DNA from: Roseiarcus sp963809245
GTDB taxonomy: Bacteria; Pseudomonadota; Alphaproteobacteria; Rhizobiales; Beijerinckiaceae
Direction: 5' to 3'
NCBI GenBank assembly: GCA_963809245.1
Contig: CAWEIU010000009.1
Coordinates: 620,001 to 684,000, forward strand
Length of the DNA stretch: 64,000 nucleotides
The notes under the pieces were generated by a model, which was given only the letters and a program-made list of their open reading frames with translations, ran no database searches and was not told the DNA's origin. Both the position numbers and the translations under genes were made by a program. Shown here piece after piece: positions 10,701 to 18,636 of the stretch; the first letter of the stretch is position 1; every line of letters starts with the position of its first letter.

Positions 10701-13294
10701 TCGTATTCGGCCTGGAGCTGTTCCCGGGTTGGGTGCGCCGGAATGTCGATGCCGAACAGGCGCAGGCAGGTGAGCCCACTGGCCACGGCCTGCTCGTTTT
10801 CCGACTTCACGGTATGAAGAAGAACCTTCAAGTGGTAGACCGACGCTTGGTCGACTTTCGACGCCGCGCGCAACAGCAGCTCTTCAATAAGTTGTTGGGC
10901 GGTGTCGAAGCCACCGGTTAAAAACGCGCACTCCGCGCATTCGAGCCGGAGGCTGAACGTCAATTCGTACCGGCTGCCCCAATCGCTTTCGTCCAGCAGC
11001 GCGGCGCCGGTCGAAAAATACACACTCGCCGACGTATAGGCCGCTGACGCTTTGGCCTTGCGGCCGGCGCGCCAATGGATCGTCGCCACCTGCGTTTTTT
11101 CCTGGCCCTCCACCAGCCGTTCGCCGCCCAAACTGAACTGGTTCGCCACATCGAACAGATGCTCGGCGAGTTGGTCCGCCGACATGCTCGCCAGCAACGT
11201 GCGGCCGATGCGCAGGTGAACCTCGGCGCGGTCCGCCTCGGGGATCAGGGAGTAAGCCGCCTGCTGGATCCGGTCGTGCAGGAATTTGTAGCCATCGCCC
11301 TCACGATAGACGAGCCCGGCGTGGACGGCGTCCCAGAGCGCTGTATGCAGCGCCTGCTCTGTCTCGCCGTGGACCATAGCCAAGGTGGCGATCTCGGCGA
11401 CGTTGCCCAAGCAGGCGAGCTGCTTCATCGCTTCCTGGGCGGGGACGGAGAGCCGCTTCAGCTTTTCGACCATGAGATCCACGACATTGTCGGTGTAGCT
11501 CTTGGCGCGGATGCGATCGATGTCCCATCCCCAAGCCAGCGCGGCGGGATCGAACGTGAGGAGCCCCTCTTCGGCCAACGCCGTGAAAAACTGGACCGCA
11601 AAGAACGGGTTGCCGCCGGTCCTCTCACGCACCAATTGTGCCAAGAGCCGCGCGCGCTCCGGCCCGCAAGTCAGAGCATCGGCGACGAGATGGTTGACAT
11701 CGTCGAGCTCGAGAGGCGCGAGCAAAATCTCCTCGACACTGGCGCCGGACTTGCGGATCGCCTCGAGAGTCTGCCGCAACGGATGTGCAGCGCCGACCTC
11801 GTTGTCCCGATACGCGCCGATCAGGAGTACGTGTCGGACGTCCGCTTGGGTCAGGAGATCTTCGAGCAGGTCGAGCGTCGCCGCGTCCAGCCACTGCAAA
11901 TCGTCGAGGAACAGCGCGAGCGGGTGCTCCGCCGAAGCAAACACCGCCAGGAAGCGTCGGAACACCAGCCGAAAGCGGCGCTGGGCGTCGCGCGGGGACA
12001 GCGCCGGCACGGGCGGCTGGTCTCCGATGATGAGGCTCAATTCCGGGATGAGGTCGACGATGAGCCGGCCGTTGGCGCCCAGCGCCCCCAGAAGGGCCTC
12101 GCGCCAGTTGGCGAGCTCCCTGTCGCTCTTGCTGAGAAGGGATCGCACCAGGGTCTGAAACGCCTGCGCCAGCGTCGAATAGGGAATGTCGCGCTTGTAC
12201 TGGTCGAATTTGCCCGCTGCAAAAAGGCCGCGCGGCGGGACGAGCGCCTTGTGAAGCTCGTTGACGACCGACGATTTGCCGATGCCGGAATAGCCCGACA
12301 CCAGAACCAATTCCGGCGCGCCGCTCTCGACTACGCGATCGAAGGCGGCCAGCAGGGTTTCGAACTCGCGCTCTCTCCCGTACAACTTCTCGGGTATCAG
12401 AAGCCGATCGGGGGTGTCGCGTTCGCCAAGCGCAAACGGCTCGATGCGCCCCTTGAGATTCCATTCGGCAAGACAGCGCCGCAGATCGTGCTCGACGCCG
12501 GCGGCGGTCTGGTATCGCTCCTCGGCCGTCTTGGCGAGGAGCTTCATGACCATCTGAGAGATCACGGCAGGGACGCTCTTCAGCCGATCCGCCGGCGCGA
12601 TCGGCTGTCTGGCGACATGGCAATGAACCCATTCCATCGGATCGGCCGCGCGGAACGGCAGATCGCCTGTGAGCATCTGATAGAACGTCACGCCGACCGC
12701 ATAGAGGTCGCTGCGGGAATCGATCGATCGGTTCATTCGACCGGTCTGCTCGGGCGCCATATAGGCGAGCGTGCCGGCGATGACCTCAGGTGGCTGGGGC
12801 GTTTGGCGCTCGCGCGGCAGACGCGAGGCGATCCCGAACCCCGTGAGGCGGGTCAGTCCGTCCCCGCAATTCACGAGGATATTGGCGGGCTTGACGTCCT
12901 TGTGGACGAGCCCGCGTTGGTGCGCCTTGCCTAGCGCGCCGACGAGGCCAATGGCGACGCGCAAGAAGTTTCCCGTCTCCATGGGGGCGCCGATGAGCCG
13001 CTCAAGCGGCTCGCCCCCCGCATCTTCGAGCAGCAGCGCCATTCGGCCACCTTCCCGGGCCAGCGCGAGCGGTCGCGCCGCCCACGCGGCGTCGAGTTCG
13101 TATCTGAGCTCATATTCGTGGACGAGGCGATTCAGGATGGCCGGGGCTTGCCGCTCGGCGGCTGGCAGGACGGACAGAACCGCGCTACGACCGCCGTCGC
13201 CGTCCGCCCGCCATCCGCGGCAGAAGACGCGTTCGCCGTCGTCCCACAGAACCTGGAGGCCGTCTTTTTCGCCAAACGGAAGCGATTGCTCCAA
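7757..13294 (-). CDS. Giant hybrid Ser/Thr kinase-AAA ATPase-GAF-PAS-histidine kinase
   Basis: 1845-aa multidomain signalling protein. In order: a serine/threonine kinase-like domain (residues about 1-280; catalytic loop HKDVKPANIL at 131-140), an AAA/STAND ATPase (P-loop GYSGIGKSS near 333-341, LALFLDDLQWLD as Walker B), a long helical TPR-like middle, a GAF domain (about 1360-1500), a PAS domain (about 1510-1620), and a histidine kinase core with phospho-acceptor SIAHEVNQPL near 1625 and ATPase boxes LIVNAIEAMGEG, VRDSGPGL and GLGLGLSICRS. The kinase DFG aspartate is replaced (TGFG, 151-154), so Ser/Thr phosphorylation may be weak or absent. No membrane segments are visible. No cognate regulator is adjacent; FixJ-type regulators occur at 52-53.5 kb. 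Confidence 0.92.
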   Translation of the reverse strand: MEQSLPFGEKDGLQVLWDDGERVFCRGWRADGDGGRSAVLSVLPAAERQAPAILNRLVHEYELRYELDAAWAARPLALAREGGRMALLLEDAGGEPLERLIGAPMETGNFLRVAIGLVGALGKAHQRGLVHKDVKPANILVNCGDGLTRLTGFGIASRLPRERQTPQPPEVIAGTLAYMAPEQTGRMNRSIDSRSDLYAVGVTFYQMLTGDLPFRAADPMEWVHCHVARQPIAPADRLKSVPAVISQMVMKLLAKTAEERYQTAAGVEHDLRRCLAEWNLKGRIEPFALGERDTPDRLLIPEKLYGREREFETLLAAFDRVVESGAPELVLVSGYSGIGKSSVVNELHKALVPPRGLFAAGKFDQYKRDIPYSTLAQAFQTLVRSLLSKSDRELANWREALLGALGANGRLIVDLIPELSLIIGDQPPVPALSPRDAQRRFRLVFRRFLAVFASAEHPLALFLDDLQWLDAATLDLLEDLLTQADVRHVLLIGAYRDNEVGAAHPLRQTLEAIRKSGASVEEILLAPLELDDVNHLVADALTCGPERARLLAQLVRERTGGNPFFAVQFFTALAEEGLLTFDPAALAWGWDIDRIRAKSYTDNVVDLMVEKLKRLSVPAQEAMKQLACLGNVAEIATLAMVHGETEQALHTALWDAVHAGLVYREGDGYKFLHDRIQQAAYSLIPEADRAEVHLRIGRTLLASMSADQLAEHLFDVANQFSLGGERLVEGQEKTQVATIHWRAGRKAKASAAYTSASVYFSTGAALLDESDWGSRYELTFSLRLECAECAFLTGGFDTAQQLIEELLLRAASKVDQASVYHLKVLLHTVKSENEQAVASGLTCLRLFGIDIPAHPTREQLQAEYETICKSLDGRSIESLVDLPLMSDSELQAAMQVLSVLLAPAYFTDFYLRCLLSGRMVTISNEHGICGASAHGFAFLGSILGPAFHRYGDGYRFAKLGCDLVEKHGFIAYRAKAHYAMGIVASFTHPVASAIDFMRAAFRAATEAGDLTYACYCVERSVTGPLLRNDHLASVWRESERGLDFVRKAAFRDIADIVVSQQRFIATMQGRTESFSTFSDAQFDEAAFEAQLTDDRMTLMICWYWILKLKARFLSGDYADALAAADKAKARLWASGIHIQLLDYFYYTALTVAALFEEASADDQTRWRDLLMAHREQLREWADENPSTFSDKHALVVAEIARLEGRDLDAMRSYEEAIRAARENGFVQNEGLAHEVAARFYAARGFETIAHAYLRNASGCYSRWGADGKVRQLDEMYPHLTADEPSIGPKSTMAAPVEQLDLATVIKLSHAVSGEIVLEKLIDTLMRNAIEQAGGERAVLILARGAAHRIAAEARILDDTVTVDLRDEAVTEAVLPEAVLHLVLRTKETLILDDAAAHSEFAEDRYIRQRRPRSVLCLPLMNPAKLIGVLYLENNLAPRVFAPARTAVLKLLASQAAIALENTRLYRDLAEREAKIRRLVDANIIGVFTWDSEGRIVEANEAFLCIVGYERQDIASRLLTWRDLTPSEWCERDEQQWLPELMTTGSLQPFEKEYFRKDGSRVPVLLGVATFGEGGSEGVAFVLDLTERKRTEAEARESERRYRETQMQLAHANRVATMGQLTASIAHEVNQPLAATVINAQTGLRWLGAEPLNLDEARQAFSRIMRDGARAAAVVARIRNLVKKTTPHEERVESNAAIREVIELLHGEATKNDVSVQTELAEDLPLVLGDRVELQQVILNLIVNAIEAMGEGSERPREVLITSGKTGSGDVLVAVRDSGPGLAPADLERVFEAFHTTKPNGLGLGLSICRSIIESHGGRLWASPNSPRGAVFQFTLPAHPDIASRQ

Positions 13295-13844
13295 TTGCCA
13301 TGCTCCGCGATCAGCCTGGTCAGCACAAACCTTTGCTATGACCAGCCTGGGCGCCGCATTGTGCCATAGTAGGGGCTACATGTGTACCAGCGTGCCGGCT
13401 CTGCGGGAACGTTGCCGCGAGGCCTCGGCGCCGCGCGCGTCCTGAAATCGAAGCCGGCCTCCCCGGCGGCCCCCCGATCAGCGTCGTAGGCTCCGGGCGC
13501 CGATGGCTCTCCAAGTCATTGTTTTTCTTGAGCGCCTCGTGGACAGACATGGCGGCGTGCGAGGAGCTTCAGCCAAAATATGCGCTTTGGTCCCGTGCGT
13601 CGATCCCGCGGCGCGAGTTGGTTCTGCCGAGAAGTTGAACGGCGCGACATACTTAAAGGTTGACTGACCAACCCAAAGATCCTTGGACGACGGTGCGGTC
13701 GCAACGTTAATACTGGTCGGCCATTCCATTCGACAAACGAACAGCTTTAGCGTCAACGACGATGATTCGTTACACGCGCCTGATGTCAGGCGGAGCGATC
13801 GTGCCTACGCCGCGCTCGGGCGCAGAGGGCGCCGGGGAAGCGGA
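13295..13844. other. Divergent intergenic region (550 b)
   Basis: The region between the giant kinase (minus) and the FUSC operon (plus). It must hold both promoters. An open frame extends from 13683 into the FUSC gene, but those residues do not resemble the family. The segment near 13650-13740 is relatively AT-rich (ACTTAAAGGTTGACTGACC, GCAACGTTAATACTGG) and is the likeliest promoter zone for the efflux operon. No operator could be assigned. Confidence 0.4.
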
Positions 13845-15882
13845 ATGCTGACCTGGCCCTCCCCTCGCGCGCTCCTGACCGCCTTCAGCGTTTATCTCGC
13901 TGTCATTCTCGCGCTCTTCGTCGCATTCGCCCTGGATTTGTCGAACCCCTGGTGGGCGATGCTCACCGCGTTTCTCGTTCTGCCTCGCCAGACGCTCATC
14001 GGCGCGATCTGGGCGAAAGCATTTTACCGCGCCGCGGGGACGATCCTCGGCGCGATCGCATCGCTCGTGCTGATCCCCAACCTCGAAAACTCTCCGGAGC
14101 TGATGATCCTCGCCGTGGCCGGCTGGGTTGGGCTTTGCGTCTTCGGGGGGCTGCTCGACCGCTCGCCGAGGTTCTATCTTTTCATGCTCGCCGGCTACAC
14201 CGTGACGCTCGTCGGTTTGCCCGCCGCATCCCACGCGGACAGAGTGTTTGAGGTCGTCCTCGCGCGGTCGGAGGAGATCCTTATCGGGGTCCTCGCTTCC
14301 GCCCTCGTTCAGAGCGTGCTGTTTCCCAAGAGCGTTGCAGTCGCAATGACCGATCAGCTCGACGGGGTCATGACGGACACGCGCACATGGATCGGCGAGG
14401 CGCTTCGCACGCTTGCGCCGGGTCCCAAGCCGCGTCATCTCGCGAGTCAGCTGACCGAGATCAACCTCATGGCCACCGATTGGCGCTTCGAGGCCACCTT
14501 CTCGCGGTTTCGCCGCCACGCGCTGTGGGCGCTCGAGGAACGGCTGATCGCTCTATTGCCCGTGATCACGGCGGTGGAGGACCGGATCGCGGTCCTCAGG
14601 AGCGCAGGCATTGCCCCTGCCGAATTGCCTGTCCTGACATCCCGGGTCGCCGCGTGGGTCGGGACCGCAGACGGAGCGGGCGCCGAAGCGAATGACCTCG
14701 TGCTGGAAGAGATCAGGGCGGTCGCGCCGCAACTCGGGCCGACGTCAACCTGGGCCGAGATGCTGATTGCGAGCCTCACGGGCCGTCTGGCCGAACTTGT
14801 GGCGACTTGGCGCGAATGCGTTCTGCTTGCTGCGGCGGTTCGCGAGCCCACGGCGCGAACGCGCAAGGCGGCCGCTCACCTGGTCGCGGGCGCCAGACCC
14901 CGCGCGCTCCATATCGATAAAGGCATCGCCCTTCTCTCGGCGATCGTCGCCGTTTTAACGATCATCGGCACGGCGGCCTTCGGCATAGCGATACGATGGG
15001 AAAGCGCGCCGGTCGCCATCGGAATCGCCGCCATGTGCTGCGCGCTCTATTCAACCGCGGACGATCCGATCCCGCAGGTCAAGGATTTATTCATCGGGCT
15101 CCTGATCGCGCTGCCGCTGCCGTTGCTCTACGAGTTCGCGATCCTTCCAAGGATCGACGATTTCGTCATGCTGTCGGCGGTGCTGTTTCCGCTCGTCACC
15201 GTTCTCGGCCTGCTGTTCACCCATCCCAAATATTCGCTCATGGCGTTCGGCGGAATGTTCACGTTCGCTGCGGCGCTCGGATTACAGGAAAGTTTCGTAT
15301 CCGACTTTCCAAGCTTCATGAACGCCTACCTGGCGCTCGTTCTGGGCCCGATCTTCGCCCTCGTCGGCCTGGGCTTGGCGCGGGCGCTCCCGACTCGTCG
15401 CGTTATCCAGCGTATCCTGCGCGCCGGGTGGCGGGAGCTTGCCGCGCTGGCGAGAGCGCGGCCGCCGCTGAGCCAGATCGCCTGGACCAGCCGAACGATT
15501 GATCGCGTCGGCCTTCTCCTGTCCCGTCTTTCACAGATCGGAGCGAACGAGGAGAGCGAGCTGGCTCAGGCGCTGCCCGACCTGAGGCTCGGCATGGCGA
15601 TCGTCGAACTGCAGCGGCTACGCACTACGTCCGGCGCGGATACACGCCGAGAAGTCGACGCGGCGCTTGCCGAATTGGCAAAGCATTTTGACGAGCTCTC
15701 TCGCGGAAAACCAGAGCCTGTTCCAATCGACGTCGTCGCCCGGCTGGATGCTGCAATAGCAGGGAATCCTTCAATTGCCGGACGCCACAGATCGCTATGC
15801 CGGCGTCGGCGCCGCGATCGGCTGTCGGCGGACCTTGTTTCCGCAGGCGCCTGCCTATCCGGCGATCGGCGTGACGCCATGA
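13845..15882 (+). CDS. FUSC family aromatic acid/fusaric acid exporter permease, one frameshift
   Basis: Inner-membrane efflux protein of the FUSC family (AaeB/fusaric-acid-resistance type), about 678 aa after correction. ATG at 13845 follows GGGGAAGCGG. An N-terminal membrane block (VYLAVILALFVAFALDLSNP, then LTAFLVLPRQTLIGA) and a second block (about 360-520) flank soluble regions. The frame stays in register to about 15760; the family-like tail LPDATDRYAGVGAAIG...LFPQAPAYPAIG is in the next frame and stops at 15882. An extra A in GAATC (15764-15768) restores it (GGATCC). Uncorrected, the frame reads on into the DUF1656 gene and mimics a fusion. First gene of FUSC-DUF1656-HlyD-NodT, a four-part efflux route across both membranes. 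Confidence 0.85.
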
Positions 15883-16106
15883 TCACCGAGGTCAGCCTCT
15901 TCGGGGTCTTCTTCAGCGGAGCGCTCGTCACCGCCTGTATCGCCGGCATCGCGTTGCTTGTCGTCCGGCGGCTGCTTCTTTGGGTGGACTTCTACCGGCT
16001 CGTATGGCATCGCCACTTGGTCGATCTTGCCCTGTTCATTATTCTCTGGGCGGCCGCGGCAATGGTCATGCCGGCGCTCGCCAGGACGGTCGAGAGGGTA
16101 TGGTGA
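15879..16106 (+). CDS. DUF1656 family small membrane protein (AaeX-like)
   Basis: 75-aa protein with two hydrophobic segments (VFFSGALVTACIAGIALLVV and VDLALFIILWAAAAMVMPAL). It is typically encoded between FUSC permeases and HlyD-type adaptors, as with AaeX beside AaeAB. Its ATG overlaps the corrected FUSC stop (ATGA), and its own stop overlaps the start of the next gene (TGATG), so the set is translationally coupled. Its exact role in the efflux complex is not established. Confidence 0.85.
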   Translation: MITEVSLFGVFFSGALVTACIAGIALLVVRRLLLWVDFYRLVWHRHLVDLALFIILWAAAAMVMPALARTVERVW

Positions 16107-17098
16107 TGCGTTCGGCTTCACTGCTCGCGTGGGTTGGCCGCCTGCTGTTGACGCTTGTCCTGGTCGCCGTCGCGGCGGTCGCCGGCAGGTGGCTCTGGGT
16201 CTATTATCAGATCGACCCATGGACGCGTGACGGGCGTGTCCGCGTCGATGTGGCGTACATCGCTCCCGACGTCTCCGGTCTGGTCACCGAGGTCGATGTC
16301 GCCGACAACATGCCCGTCCACAAGGGGCAGCCGCTCTTTGTGATCGACCGTCCGCGTTATGAGTTCGCGCTCCGGCAGGCGGAGGCGACTCTGCAGCAGG
16401 CCACGGCTGGGCTGCAGCAGGCCGCGGCCGGGGTCGAGGTCCAGACCACTCTCCTGGATCAGGCGCGCCGGGAGGACGTCCGCAATCGCAAGCTCGGCAG
16501 TCTGGTGCCGACAGAGACCGTCGAACAGGGGGCGGCGCACGTCGCTCAGTTGCAGGCGACCCTCGCCCAGGCCGAAGCCGCCGTAAGCCAGGCGCGGGCC
16601 ACGCTCGCCCAGGCGACTGCGGCCCACGATATCGCCGCGCTGAATTTGGAGCGGACCACCGTCTTGGCGCAAGTGGACGGCGTCGCCGCGAATGTCCAGC
16701 TCCAACCGGGCACCTATCTCACCGCGGGCCATGCGGCTTTCGGCATCGCCGACGCCTCCTCCTTGCATGTCGACGGTTATTTCGAGGAAACCAAGCTCGC
16801 GAACATTCATGTCGGTGATCGCGCCACCATTCGGCTGATGGGCGATGGCCGGCTGGTGGAAGGGCATGTCGAAAGCATCGCCCCTGGCATCGAGGATCGC
16901 GAGCGAGCGGCGAGCCGCGATTTGCTGGCGAACGTCAATCCCACCTTCAACTGGGTCCGGCTGGCGCAGCGCATACCGGTCCGCATCCATATCGACCAGG
17001 CGCCTCCGGACCTGCGGCTGATCGCCGGTCGCACGGCGACGGTCGTGATCCACCCCAGCGTCGCCGCCATGGACTCCCGCCTGTCGTGGCTGTGGTGA
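16106..17098 (+). CDS. HlyD/EmrA-type periplasmic adaptor (aromatic acid efflux)
   Basis: 330-aa membrane-fusion protein linking the FUSC permease to the outer membrane factor. It has one N-terminal transmembrane anchor (LLLTLVLVAVAAVAGRWLW), the adaptor motif VDVAYIAPDVSGLVTEVDV, then a coiled-coil hairpin rich in Ala/Gln (about residues 90-180), a lipoyl half-motif (LNLERTTVLAQVDGVAANVQ) and a beta-barrel segment (GYFEETKLANIHVGDRA). The start at 16106 is fixed by the TGATG overlap with DUF1656. Homologues such as AaeA export hydroxylated aromatic acids; the substrate here is unknown. Confidence 0.9.
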   Translation: MRSASLLAWVGRLLLTLVLVAVAAVAGRWLWVYYQIDPWTRDGRVRVDVAYIAPDVSGLVTEVDVADNMPVHKGQPLFVIDRPRYEFALRQAEATLQQATAGLQQAAAGVEVQTTLLDQARREDVRNRKLGSLVPTETVEQGAAHVAQLQATLAQAEAAVSQARATLAQATAAHDIAALNLERTTVLAQVDGVAANVQLQPGTYLTAGHAAFGIADASSLHVDGYFEETKLANIHVGDRATIRLMGDGRLVEGHVESIAPGIEDRERAASRDLLANVNPTFNWVRLAQRIPVRIHIDQAPPDLRLIAGRTATVVIHPSVAAMDSRLSWLW

Positions 17099-18564
17099 GG
17101 CGCCAAGTGTCTCAACGCGCCAAGCAAGTGTCTCGTCTCGCCAAGGCGGCAGCGTTTTTCATGACGACGGCGGTGGCGGGATGCACGGTCGGTCCCGACT
17201 ATCTCCTTCCCAAGGAGGCTAAGTACAATGCGCCTGGGGCGCAGACCCCGTTCGCCGGCGCTCGAAACAACCCCGCGGTGCAAGCCGGAGCGTTGCCGGC
17301 GGGATGGTGGCGGCTCTACCGGAGCGCCGACCTCGATCGGCTCGTCTCTGCGGCACTCGCCGAAAACACGGACTTGCGCGTAGCGAACGCCAACCTCGAG
17401 CGCAGCCGCGCGATGGTCGAACTCGTGAAGGTTCAGCGGCAACCGGACGTGGCCTTCGGCGCCGCGATCGACCGCACACAATTTTCATCCGAACAATACC
17501 TGTCCCCGCTCCGCTTCCCTCCCTTGAACATCTATGACCTCAACCTGTCGGCATCCTACGACACGGATCTCTTCGGACGCATCAGGCGCGGCATCGAGGC
17601 GGCCGAGGCGGATGACGACGCCATCGAGGCGGCCCGTGACTGGGTCCGCGTCAGTGTCGCGGCTGACGTCACCCGGGCCTACCTCGAAGTCTGCACGGCC
17701 GGCGACGAACTCGCGGTTGCGCGCCATTCCGTCGATTTGCAGCGGCAAAGCCTCGCCGTCACCCGCCAGCTCGAGGAGGGAGGGCGGAAGACCAGTCTCG
17801 ATGTGACACGCTCCCAGGCGCTGGCGGACCAACTGCAAGCGAGCATTCCCGCGATCGATGCGCGCCGACGCAACGCCCTCTACCAACTGGCGACACTAAC
17901 CGGCAAGCCGCCGGCGGAATTTCAAGCGAACCTCGCCAAATGCGCCTCCGCGCCACCCCTCAATGCGCCCATCCCGGTCGGCGATGGCGCGGCGCTGTTG
18001 CGGCGGCGCCCCGACGTGCGGGCGGCCGAGCGCGACTTGGCGGCTTCAGTCGCCGAAATCGGCGTGGCCACGGCCGATCTCTACCCGCGCGTGGTCCTCA
18101 GTGCATCGGCCCTTTCGATTGGCAAGACGAGCGACTTCTTGACCTACCCGACCAACGGCTGGTCCTTCGGGCCAGGCCTTTCGTGGGAGCTGAACCAAAG
18201 CGCGCCCCGCGCAAAGATCGCCGCGGCCACAGCAGCGCAGAAGATGCAACTCGCCCACTTCGATGGCGTCGTGCTCGGCGCGTTACGCGACGTCGAAACA
18301 GCGCTCAACGTCTATAGCCACGATTTGCAGCAACGCGGGAGCCTGTCGGCCTCGCGCGACGAAGCCGCCAAAGCGGTCGCGGACGCCCGACTGCTGGAGG
18401 CTGACGGCCGCGGCGACCCCCTGGCCACTCTGGACGCCGAGCGCACGCTCGCCATTGCCGAGGCGGCGCTTGCGACTATTCGGGCGCAGATCGCCCAGGA
18501 CCAGGTGATCCTTTTCCGCGCCCTGGGGGGAGGATGGGAGAAGAGTCCTGCGACACGTTCCTGA
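17086..18564 (+). CDS. NodT/OprM-type outer membrane efflux lipoprotein
   Basis: About 490-aa TolC-like outer membrane channel of the RND/NodT family. The lipobox AVAGCTVGPDY near residue 30 predicts a lipidated cysteine. Two OEP domains follow, with the family motifs WWRLYRSADLDRLVSAALAE and SASYDTDLFGRIRRGIEAAE, repeated as RRRPDVRAAERDLAASVAE in the second half. The start is ambiguous: GTG at 17086 or the GTG at 17095 that makes a GTGA overlap with the adaptor stop. It completes the efflux operon by giving an exit through the outer membrane. Confidence 0.92.
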   Translation: MAVVRRQVSQRAKQVSRLAKAAAFFMTTAVAGCTVGPDYLLPKEAKYNAPGAQTPFAGARNNPAVQAGALPAGWWRLYRSADLDRLVSAALAENTDLRVANANLERSRAMVELVKVQRQPDVAFGAAIDRTQFSSEQYLSPLRFPPLNIYDLNLSASYDTDLFGRIRRGIEAAEADDDAIEAARDWVRVSVAADVTRAYLEVCTAGDELAVARHSVDLQRQSLAVTRQLEEGGRKTSLDVTRSQALADQLQASIPAIDARRRNALYQLATLTGKPPAEFQANLAKCASAPPLNAPIPVGDGAALLRRRPDVRAAERDLAASVAEIGVATADLYPRVVLSASALSIGKTSDFLTYPTNGWSFGPGLSWELNQSAPRAKIAAATAAQKMQLAHFDGVVLGALRDVETALNVYSHDLQQRGSLSASRDEAAKAVADARLLEADGRGDPLATLDAERTLAIAEAALATIRAQIAQDQVILFRALGGGWEKSPATRS

Positions 18565-18636
18565 TGCGCCTCGCGGCATAACTTTGATTTGCCGGCCGCG
18601 ACCGTGGCGAAATCGTCGAGCGACTACCTGAACTCG

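Noticed and set aside
11075..12934. 619-aa plus-strand open frame
   Set aside because: Antisense to the giant kinase, Arg/Gln-rich and without family motifs; typical high-GC shadow frame.
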